The notes under the pieces: model-generated
What the model saw: only the letters and a program-made list of their open reading frames with translations
Databases searched by the model: none
What the model was told of the DNA's origin: nothing
From: Pseudomonas sp. M47T1
GTDB lineage: Bacteria > Pseudomonadota > Gammaproteobacteria > Pseudomonadales > Pseudomonadaceae
Length of the DNA stretch: 64,000 nt
NCBI RefSeq assembly: GCF_000263855.1
Contig: NZ_AJWX01000012.1
Location: forward strand, 107,048-171,047
Direction of reading: 5' to 3'
Shown here: one piece after another, positions 58,346 through 64,000 of the stretch
How positions within the stretch are numbered: position 1 is the stretch's first letter
Layout: every line of letters starts with the position of its first letter
Program-made: the position numbers and the translations under genes

Positions 58346-59029
58346 TTAAAAGAAATCACTCTGGATGAAGCCGAAGTCCATCAGATCTGCATCCTGCACG
58401 GGCTTGAATTGATCCAGATTGCCCTTGGCAGTCAGCGGCACGGGCGGTGCGAGCAAGGCGTTGGTCTTGTCATAGCCTTGGCCAATGACCGCGAAAATGA
58501 TCCCGTTCCAGCCTTTCACAAAATCTTCGCGGGTGTAGCGCTTGTGCCCCAGCACCGGGTCGCCGACATAGACCCAGTCGCCCTGTACGCGCTGCATCAC
58601 CACGAAATGTTTGTAGCCACGAATGTCCATCAGTACCACGACGGGAATGGTTATCTTGTCCAGGCTTTGCGCGGGTATGCGATAGCCACGGGCACGCATG
58701 CCGATGCTTTCCACATACTTCTTCATGTCCAGCATGGAAAAGCCCTGCACCTTGACGGTGTCCTGGTCGGAGTGGGCCAACATGCCTTCGATCACCTGTT
58801 TCTCGTTAACGTCCAGCCAGTAGGCTTGGCGCAATACCGTCGCCAGTGCGGCGGCGCCGCAACTGAAGTCGGTTTTCTGCTCAACCAGGTCGGAAAAACG
58901 TCGCTCGCGGATGCTCTGTATTGGCTTGTAGATGACGGTACCGCCAGGCAGGGCGGGAACGGACATCTGTGCGGCCCAGGCAGGGCCCGCCAACAGCAGC
59001 AACAATGGAATGAGCGCAGAAGTTCGCAT
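58346..59029 (-). CDS. fapD: Fap-associated C39-like cysteine peptidase FapD
   Basis: A 227-residue periplasmic C39-family peptidase with signal peptide (LLLLLAGPAWA). The catalytic triad is visible: C57 in TDFSCGAAALATVL, H141 in GYKHFVVMQ and D157 in VYVGDPVLG. It probably processes a Fap component or the FapF plug during export. I use the ATG at 59029 (MRTSALIP), since a longer frame to 59086 runs into the terminator hairpin behind fapC. No membrane segment beyond the signal. Confidence 0.92.
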   Translation of the reverse strand: MRTSALIPLLLLLAGPAWAAQMSVPALPGGTVIYKPIQSIRERRFSDLVEQKTDFSCGAAALATVLRQAYWLDVNEKQVIEGMLAHSDQDTVKVQGFSMLDMKKYVESIGMRARGYRIPAQSLDKITIPVVVLMDIRGYKHFVVMQRVQGDWVYVGDPVLGHKRYTREDFVKGWNGIIFAVIGQGYDKTNALLAPPVPLTAKGNLDQFKPVQDADLMDFGFIQSDFF

Positions 59030-59061
59030 GGTCGAGACGCCTTGCTTGGTGGTGCTGAAAA

Positions 59062-59084
59062 AGAGCCCCCGAGCGGGGGCTCTC
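59062..59084 (-). terminator. Intrinsic terminator between fapC and fapD
   Basis: AGAGCCCCCG and CGGGGGCTCT can form up to 10 bp (9 with a 4-base loop), and on the minus strand the stem is followed by TTTTT. It lies 13 bases after the fapC stop and 33 bases before the fapD start, so it should reduce readthrough into fapDEF. Confidence 0.85.
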
Positions 59085-59097
59085 AAGGCCGTCGCGC

Positions 59098-60132
59098 TTA
59101 CATGCTGGTTTTGCCGGCAGCAATGGACAGGGAGTTGCTTTGTTGGTTGCCGATACCCGAGGCCACGTTGGCGCCGACGTTGCCCGACACGCCGTTAAGC
59201 GAGTTGTTCAACGACGCGGTATTGGTCACAGGGTTGGCCCAACCGCTTGGGGTCAGCACTTGATAGGAGGCTACGCCACCGAGTTCGAAGCTGCCGCTTT
59301 CCTTGAATTGCAGCGGTTGGGTTGGGTCTTGATGCCCACCCTGGCCGCCACCTTGACCACCACCGTAGCCGCCATTGTTGTTGGCCAGGCTGTCTTGATG
59401 ACCGCCACCGGATTGACCGCCTTGACCGCCACCCACAGTGCCGGTACCGGTGCCTTTGTAGGCGCCAGTGGCGTAGAAGCTGGAGGTCAGGGTTTGTTTG
59501 CTGTAGGTGCGATCAGCCACGTTACCCACGGTATTGCCTGTGGAGGTTTGATCGGCCGAGGCACTGGCACCGGCTACGCGGCCGCCGGACACGGCAATGC
59601 CCAGGTTGTTTTTCTGTTGGTTGAAGTCGCCGGAGGTGACGTTGATGCCGATGTTGCCCGAACTGTTGTTGGCGGTGCCGTTCAGGCTGGTGTTGGTGCT
59701 GGTGGAGTAGTTGGCCACGGTGTTGCCGGTATTGGACTGGTTGGCCGTGGTTTGCGAGTAGGCGCTGCCAAAGATGAAGCTTTCGTCGGCGGTGGCGATA
59801 GCGGCGGCGTTGTCTTGTTGGTTGGCGTCGCCGCCGGCCACGTTCACGCCCAGGTTGCCGTTGGAGCCACCAGCGGAGGAGTTCACCGAGGCCGAGTTTT
59901 TCGTGCCTTCGTTGACCACCGAGTTGTTGTGGCTGGTTTGCGTGTCGCCCACGACGGCGGCGGCGCCGGCAGTCAGCTGGATTTGCAGCATGGGATCAGG
60001 TTGCTGTTGACCACCACCATGGTGTGGATCGCCATGGCCCCCCTTGTTGTTGTCATCACCTGCGTGAGCGGCGACAGCCATGACGGCAGCGAGGGCGAAT
60101 ACCAGAGGCTTAAGTGCCAATGTAGGTTTCAT
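59098..60132 (-). CDS. fapC: Major functional amyloid subunit FapC
   Basis: The main fibril subunit of Pseudomonas functional amyloid. The 344-residue precursor has a signal peptide ending AAHA and three imperfect repeats with the GVNxAxGxxNQQxN core: R1 GNLGVNVAGGDANQQDN (~92-108), R2 GNIGINVTSGDFNQQKN (~159-175) and R3 GNVGANVASGIGNQQSN (~317-333). The long linker between R2 and R3 is Gly/Gln/His-rich with two GGGQGG...HQD units, and the N-terminus has GGHGDPHHGGGQQQPDP. There is no cysteine. GGAG precedes the ATG. Secreted through FapF. Confidence 0.95.
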   Translation of the reverse strand: MKPTLALKPLVFALAAVMAVAAHAGDDNNKGGHGDPHHGGGQQQPDPMLQIQLTAGAAAVVGDTQTSHNNSVVNEGTKNSASVNSSAGGSNGNLGVNVAGGDANQQDNAAAIATADESFIFGSAYSQTTANQSNTGNTVANYSTSTNTSLNGTANNSSGNIGINVTSGDFNQQKNNLGIAVSGGRVAGASASADQTSTGNTVGNVADRTYSKQTLTSSFYATGAYKGTGTGTVGGGQGGQSGGGHQDSLANNNGGYGGGQGGGQGGHQDPTQPLQFKESGSFELGGVASYQVLTPSGWANPVTNTASLNNSLNGVSGNVGANVASGIGNQQSNSLSIAAGKTSM

Positions 60133-60185
60133 GGTGTTTCTCCATACTCGTTATTTTAGTTAAGTGTTGTTTCTGTTTTGCAGGG

Positions 60186-60764
60186 TCAGTCAGCGACCCT
60201 TACGCTCAGGGTGTTACCCATGCGGTTCCCCACCCCGGCGCTCTGGTTCAGCTGGATCAATCCGCGGCTACCGGTGAAGGCCTGGTCGTCGGTATTGACC
60301 TGGCGGTTGCCGTTTGCGGAGCCTGCTGAGTCGGAGCCTCTTGCCAACGCCACGTTCTGTTGGGACAGGGCGCTGTCGTCAACGCTGAGCGGCTGAGCAC
60401 TGGTGGTCAGGCGCATGGCGTTGGCTTGTTGGTTGCTGGCCCCGGAGGACTGGTTGATGCCCAGTGCGCCGCTGCCGTTACTGAATGCGTTGCCCTGGAT
60501 CGACGACCGGGCGTTCATCACCGGGTCGACCACGGCCTTGGAAACCTGCTTGATGTGCGTGGTGGCACTGGCCTGGCCGCCGCTGGCGATGGCGCGGGCG
60601 TTGGCCTGTTGTTGCTGGTCGCCGGCGGCCTGGTTGATGCCCACATTGCCCACGTAGCCTTGGCCGGAGCTGTCAATCACCGCGGTGTTGGTCACGGGCG
60701 CAGTGCTGTCGGCAAAGGCGCCACTGCAGCCCAACAGGGCGATCACGAGGAGGGTGCGTTTCAT
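60186..60764 (-). CDS. fapB: Minor amyloid subunit / nucleator FapB
   Basis: A 192-residue amyloid protein thought to nucleate FapC. After a signal peptide ending GAFA it has three repeats: GNVGINQAAGDQQQQAN (~39-55), GALGINQSSGASNQQAN (~99-115) and GLIQLNQSAGVGNRMGN (~168-184), with shorter linkers than FapC. Its ATG is 4 bases downstream of the fapA stop codon's first base, so the two are translationally coupled. Confidence 0.94.
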   Translation of the reverse strand: MKRTLLVIALLGCSGAFADSTAPVTNTAVIDSSGQGYVGNVGINQAAGDQQQQANARAIASGGQASATTHIKQVSKAVVDPVMNARSSIQGNAFSNGSGALGINQSSGASNQQANAMRLTTSAQPLSVDDSALSQQNVALARGSDSAGSANGNRQVNTDDQAFTGSRGLIQLNQSAGVGNRMGNTLSVRVAD

Positions 60765-60765
60765 C

Positions 60766-61200
60766 TCATTTGCCTCCCGTCATCATTTGCAGGGGGGCCA
60801 AGCCCTGGCTCAATGCGGAATTGACGGTGTTGGAGATGCCCGAGCCCGAGCCGCTGGAATGGCCTGCGGCGATGCTGGGCAGCGCGCTGCCGGTGGTGGT
60901 GCTCAGGCCGCGCAGGTTGCCGTCCGGCATTATCAGGCGGGTGATGCTGTTACCGCTGCTGATGCCCGCGATATCGCCGTCGCTCAGCTCGGTGTTGACG
61001 GCGGCATTGACCATGCTCGAGGGGTTAGTGTTGACGGTCAGCGGGTTGGGGTCGGGGCGCATGGTGGGGCGGTAGGCAACCCGAGGCTGTACGTCGCGCT
61101 GGATGACGATGGTGCCGTCGCCGGCGGCCTGCACCGTCAGGCTTTGACAGCAGCCCATCAACAGTAGGCAAGCAATGCCTTGTTTGGTTGTCCCGTTCAT
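60766..61200 (-). CDS. fapA: Fap operon first gene, FapA
   Basis: A 144-residue secreted protein, first in the fap operon; proposed to be a chaperone that controls the FapB/FapC ratio. Signal peptide ACLLLMGCCQSLTVQA, then a Pro/Asn-rich segment (RPTMRPDPNPLTVNTNPSS) and a Ser/Gly/Asn-rich C-terminus. I prefer the ATG at 61200, six bases after the GAGGG SD; the ATG two codons earlier touches that SD. A sigma-54 promoter lies ~50 bases upstream. Confidence 0.9.
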   Translation of the reverse strand: MNGTTKQGIACLLLMGCCQSLTVQAAGDGTIVIQRDVQPRVAYRPTMRPDPNPLTVNTNPSSMVNAAVNTELSDGDIAGISSGNSITRLIMPDGNLRGLSTTTGSALPSIAAGHSSGSGSGISNTVNSALSQGLAPLQMMTGGK

Positions 61201-61252
61201 GGCCATCCCTCGTCTTTTATTCGCCGGCCTTGTTGGCGTTGCGAGGAAGAGA

Positions 61253-61267
61253 GCAGGGGCTGTGCCA
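61253..61267 (-). promoter_or_regulatory. Sigma-54 (-24/-12) promoter of the fap operon
   Basis: On the minus strand TGGCACAGCCCCTGC has the invariant GG and GC with exactly 10 bases between, and TGGCAC matches the -24 consensus fully. Transcription would start near 61242, about 40 bases before fapA. The activator gene at 54830 is the natural partner. Confidence 0.8.
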
Positions 61268-61511
61268 GTTTTACAAAAGACTTTTAAATCAATGAGTTGG
61301 AGAGGTAGGCGGGAGAGCCGCGATCAAGTGGTGTATCAGCCATGAGACACAACTTGCGGGCGAAGATGACGGGAGGGTGGCCAGTGGCCGTTGCGCACGA
61401 TACGAGCCAGGTGTAACGCCGGGCTAACACATACCCACGTGCGCCTGGCAACCCCGCCCTGGCGGGCCTCGGCGCCAGTCCGGGTGTTTCAGGAATGGAC
61501 AGTGATGCGTT
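61268..61511. other. Gap between the fap promoter and the ATPase gene
   Basis: Both neighbours are on the minus strand. The stretch next to the promoter should hold binding sites for the enhancer-binding protein, but no clear palindrome was found. Otherwise nothing recognised. Confidence 0.4.
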
Positions 61512-62033
61512 TCAGCGCAGCAGTGCCATTACCTGTTGGACGGCGCTATCGCGCCGTTGTTCCCACGCGCCGCCGATGACCGTCATCGGCTGGTGATGCT
61601 CCAGCAACCATTGCCGGCATTGGCTGAAAAATGCCTCTCGCGCCTCCAGAGCGGGCTGGCACCGCTGGCCGTCGTCCAGCCAGGGCATGCCGTGGGGTGA
61701 CAACAACAGGTGCAGGTCGTAGCGGCGGTTTAGCAAGGCTTTCTCGATCCAGGCTGGGCAGTCGCCGAACAGCGTGCGGCTCCACAGCAGGTTGCTCAGC
61801 AGGTGAGTGTCGAGAATCAGCAGGGGCGGTTGCTCGGCGCGTGCATGGTCTTCCCAGGCCAGTTGCCCTCGGGCAATGGTGGGAACATCGGCGTAGCAGG
61901 TATCCCGTTGCCGTTCATCAATGAAATGACGCACGAACTCGCCCACCACGCAGCCGCCGAACTGTAGGTTCAGCGCTTGGGCCAAGGCGCTCTTGCCACT
62001 GGACTCAGGGCCGGTCAGCACCACGACTTTCAT
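61512..62033 (-). CDS. NadR-like AAA ATPase / kinase
   Basis: A 173-residue P-loop protein of the AAA_28/NadR C-terminal group. Walker A is LTGPESSGKSALAQAL, followed by GEFVRHFID, ARGQLAWED, LLILDTHLLSNLLW (Walker B), RYDLHLLLSPHGMPWLDDGQR and a C-terminal helix with VQQVMALL. The NadR domain phosphorylates nicotinamide riboside; the N-terminal nucleotidyltransferase and HTH domains of NadR are absent. I take the ATG at 62033 (MKVVVLTG); its SD is weak. A longer frame to 62114 adds unrelated residues. Confidence 0.83.
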   Translation of the reverse strand: MKVVVLTGPESSGKSALAQALNLQFGGCVVGEFVRHFIDERQRDTCYADVPTIARGQLAWEDHARAEQPPLLILDTHLLSNLLWSRTLFGDCPAWIEKALLNRRYDLHLLLSPHGMPWLDDGQRCQPALEAREAFFSQCRQWLLEHHQPMTVIGGAWEQRRDSAVQQVMALLR

Positions 62034-62367
62034 GAAAAAACACAGGTATGAGGGGTGTGGCTGGGGAACATTTGCGTTTTCCGTGAGACAAACGAGGCGA
62101 TTGTAACGGGGCAAGGGGACAGGACGCGATTGCGGCTGCGCTGGTACACGAAAATACCGGGGCAGAGCGGTTTTTCATCGTTTTGTCAGCGAGTACGACT
62201 AGTCTTTGCTGATAGCATTTGGCCTTCTACGTGGATCTTTCGTTTCAAATCATTGTTTTCACGAATTTTTCACGGTTTGACGCTGATCTTTGCCGCGCCT
62301 TGCTGCGATTACGACTAAAAGAAAATCAGGAACTTGCCCATGAGCAGGCTTCCACTTGGGGGAATTG
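62034..62367. other. Divergent promoter region of the ATPase gene and uppP
   Basis: A 334-base gap with lower GC in 62150-62330. No ORF, palindrome or riboswitch is convincing. The SD GGGGGA for uppP is at its right edge. Confidence 0.4.
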
Positions 62368-63198
62368 ATGGATTTATGGACCGCCGCACAGGCATTGATA
62401 CTAGGGATAGTCGAGGGGCTCACGGAGTTTTTGCCCATCTCCAGCACTGGACACCAGATCATTGTCGCGGACTTGCTCAACTTCGGTGGTGAACGGGCCA
62501 TGGCCTTCAACATCATCATTCAATTGGGCGCCATCCTGGCCGTGGTGTGGGAGTTTCGGCAGAAAATCATCGAGATTGTCACCGGCCTGCCCACCCGCCC
62601 GCAGGCCCGGCGCTTCACTGCCAATCTGCTGATCGCGTTTCTGCCGGCGGTGGTGCTGGGGGTGATTTTTGCTGATGCTATCCATGAATACCTGTTCAAC
62701 CCCATTACCGTGGCGGTGGCCCTGGTGGCGGGGGGTATCGTGATGCTGTGGGCCGAGGAGCGCGAGCACGTGGTGCGCGTGGAGCACGTGGACGACATGA
62801 CCTGGAAGGATGCGCTGACGATCGGTTTTGCCCAGTGCCTGGCGATGATCCCGGGCACTTCGCGCTCCGGATCCACCATCATCGGTGGGCTGGTATTCGG
62901 GCTGTCGCGCAAGGCGGCCACGGAGTTTTCGTTCTTCCTGGCCATGCCCACCATGGTCGGTGCGGCGGTGTATTCGGGGTTCAAATACCGCCACCTGTTC
63001 CAGGCCAGCGACCTGCCGGTGTTTGCCCTGGGCTTTGTTACAGCCTTTGTGTTTGCCATGATTGCCGTGAAGGCCTTGCTCAAGTTCATTGCCAACCACA
63101 CCTATGACCTGTTCGCCTGGTACCGCATCGGCTTCGGCATGCTGATCCTGGCCACTTGGTGGTTCGGCTGGATCGACTGGGACCATGTCCAGCCGTAA
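62368..63198 (+). CDS. uppP: Undecaprenyl-diphosphate phosphatase (BacA/UppP)
   Basis: Recycles undecaprenyl diphosphate to the monophosphate carrier for peptidoglycan and O-antigen synthesis. The 276-residue membrane protein has both signatures: [17 protein letters not shown] near the N-terminus and [14 protein letters not shown] in the middle, with about eight helices. GGGGGA precedes the ATG at 62368; an in-frame ATG four codons earlier is less likely. It overlaps the DUF1294 gene by 14 bases. Confidence 0.96.
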   Translation: MDLWTAAQALILGIVEGLTEFLPISSTGHQIIVADLLNFGGERAMAFNIIIQLGAILAVVWEFRQKIIEIVTGLPTRPQARRFTANLLIAFLPAVVLGVIFADAIHEYLFNPITVAVALVAGGIVMLWAEEREHVVRVEHVDDMTWKDALTIGFAQCLAMIPGTSRSGSTIIGGLVFGLSRKAATEFSFFLAMPTMVGAAVYSGFKYRHLFQASDLPVFALGFVTAFVFAMIAVKALLKFIANHTYDLFAWYRIGFGMLILATWWFGWIDWDHVQP

Positions 63199-63604
63199 CG
63201 CCGGCGCCGCGAGGGCGTCGCAGTCGAATGGGGCGCCGGGTGTGCGCTACCTCAAGCTCAAGCTGCTAGTGTTCTGCCTGCTGTGCGCCTTGCCGGTCAG
63301 TGGCGTGGTTTTGCAGATGATGCGTGGCGGCCGGCCGGTGGTGCTTGCTGTGTACGTCTTTGCCAGCCTGGGGGCGTACGCGTTGTACTGGCGCGACAAG
63401 CACCAGGCACGCCGCGAAGGCCAGCGCACCCCGGAAAGGCTGCTGCATGCCGCTGAGCTGCTGGGCGGCTGGCCAGGCGCGCTGCTGGCTCAGCAGGTAT
63501 TTCGCCACAAGACTCGCAAGGTCAGCTACCAGGTGGTGTTCTGGCTGATCGTATTGGCGCATGAGCTGGGGTGGCTCTACGTGTTCACCCAGCACGCGCT
63601 GTAA
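63185..63604 (+). CDS. DUF1294 membrane protein
   Basis: A 139-residue protein with three or four helices. It has a short basic N-terminus, then [46 protein letters not shown] and [29 protein letters not shown], the last two being the DUF1294 signature. Its start lies inside the end of uppP, suggesting coupled translation. Function unknown. An N-terminal cold-shock domain found in some relatives is absent. Confidence 0.88.
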   Translation: MSSRNAGAARASQSNGAPGVRYLKLKLLVFCLLCALPVSGVVLQMMRGGRPVVLAVYVFASLGAYALYWRDKHQARREGQRTPERLLHAAELLGGWPGALLAQQVFRHKTRKVSYQVVFWLIVLAHELGWLYVFTQHAL

Positions 63605-63639
63605 TACCAGAGACAGCCAATGGCTGGCGATTGCGTAGT

Positions 63640-63656
63640 CGCGGCCGCAGGCCGCG
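63640..63656. terminator. Hairpin between convergent genes
   Basis: CGCGGCC and GGCCGCG form a 7-bp stem with a GCA loop between the DUF1294 stop and the MmcQ/YjbR gene stop. There is no T-run. Confidence 0.4.
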
Positions 63657-63666
63657 TTAAAGGCGC

Positions 63667-64000
63667 CTACAGGTCCAGCAGCAACCCCACTTGCGTCTTC
63701 TTCGGCAAACGGCGCACCACCCGTTGATGCGAACGACGCAGCAAGTCGCGCACCTCGTCGTCGCTGACCGGCAGCGGCAGCGTCAGGCTCACCCAGTGCG
63801 CGCGCGCCAGGTACGGGGCAGGGCGGATGCCGGGGCGGTCCACGTACCCGAGGAACAGGTCCTTGTCGACCTTCAGCGACAGGGTGTCAGCCGCCAGCCC
63901 GAACACCGCGAACATCTTGGTCTGGGCGATCGACAGTACCCGAATGCCGCCCCACTTATAGTCCTCGCGGGCGCCGGGCAAGCTCAGGCAGAACTGGGCC
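63667..64000 (-). CDS. MmcQ/YjbR-family protein, C-terminal part (cut by window edge)
   Basis: At least 111 residues on the minus strand, open at the window edge (AQFCLSLPGAREDYKWGG). The block FGLAADTLSLKVDKDLFLGYVDRPGIRPAPYLARAHWVSL and the C-terminal SDDEVRDLLRRSHQRVVRRLPKK are typical of MmcQ/YjbR proteins, a CyaY-like fold with possible nucleic-acid binding. The real start lies outside the window; the internal ATG at 63981 would cut the conserved LSLPGA segment. Confidence 0.85.
   Translation of the reverse strand, partial: AQFCLSLPGAREDYKWGGIRVLSIAQTKMFAVFGLAADTLSLKVDKDLFLGYVDRPGIRPAPYLARAHWVSLTLPLPVSDDEVRDLLRRSHQRVVRRLPKKTQVGLLLDL

Noticed and set aside
59098..60764. FapB/FapC repeats considered as a DNA repeat array or CRISPR
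   Set aside because: The repetition is at protein level inside coding frames with varied DNA; there are no identical spaced repeats.

Overview
The window is GC-rich, almost fully coding chromosomal DNA from a Pseudomonas, most likely of the fluorescens lineage. The evidence is the combination of a fap functional-amyloid operon, a heme-containing fatty acid cis/trans isomerase next to metH, a short NAD-type gnd linked to zwf, a glgA-treZ operon, a B12-riboswitch-controlled cobW-cobN cluster, and two families of REP-type palindromes in many intergenic gaps. No rRNA, tRNA or CRISPR array was seen.

Layout. 1-2353: minus-strand glycogen/trehalose operon (glgA, treZ cut by the window edge). 2354-4680: a long gap with a REPIN and a decayed duplicate of the 3' end of the following gene, then two small minus-strand genes. 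4680-9813: gnd, zwf, a Cof-type phosphatase and a GH15 hydrolase. 9934-11600: dienoyl-CoA isomerase-like crotonase and nudC. 11708-12949: an IS110-family element inserted in a REP, with a recognisable bridge-RNA region. 12968-15763: TauE/SafE exporter, SDR, aminoglycoside-phosphotransferase-like protein. 15980-20207: efeUOB plus efeM ferrous/ferric iron uptake operon behind a possible Fur box. 20497-22876: SCP2 protein, histidine phosphatase, sohB. 22980-32931: two giant tandem paralogues with leucine-rich repeats and a C-terminal NEL-type E3 ubiquitin ligase domain. 32974-35110: DUF934 protein and cysI-type sulfite reductase. 35348-44775: small membrane proteins, a GT2, metH, cti, an acyltransferase and nfuA. 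44872-54136: cobalamin genes (cobE, cobM and a GlxA-type regulator on minus; riboswitch, cobW, cobN, ChlI- and ChlD-like genes on plus). 54830-61200: a sigma-54 activator and the convergent fapABCDEF operon, which has a good -24/-12 promoter. 61512-64000: NadR-like ATPase, uppP, DUF1294 protein and a YjbR/MmcQ protein cut by the edge.

How the parts connect. B12 synthesis (riboswitch to cobW/cobN) feeds the B12-dependent MetH in the same window, and a MetR-type box lies in the metH/cti divergent promoter region. The sigma-54 regulator most likely drives the sigma-54 promoter of fap. The central carbon genes (gnd, zwf) sit beside storage-sugar genes (glgA, treZ, GH15).

Strongest hunting results. 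(1) In the non-coding left end of the IS110 element, four short guide segments can be read that match, in the expected order and polarity, the REP target flanks and the element's own ends, so this looks like a bridge RNA programmed to hit REP sequences. (2) The two NEL-type ligase genes share a 5' leader (a 10-base box, then a hairpin whose outer arm overlaps the Shine-Dalgarno) despite otherwise different leaders. (3) A roughly 219-bp near-palindrome lies between the divergent cobalamin operons. (4) The fap operon has its own sigma-54 promoter and an internal terminator after the amyloid subunit gene. All calls are from reading the sequence; no database search was run.
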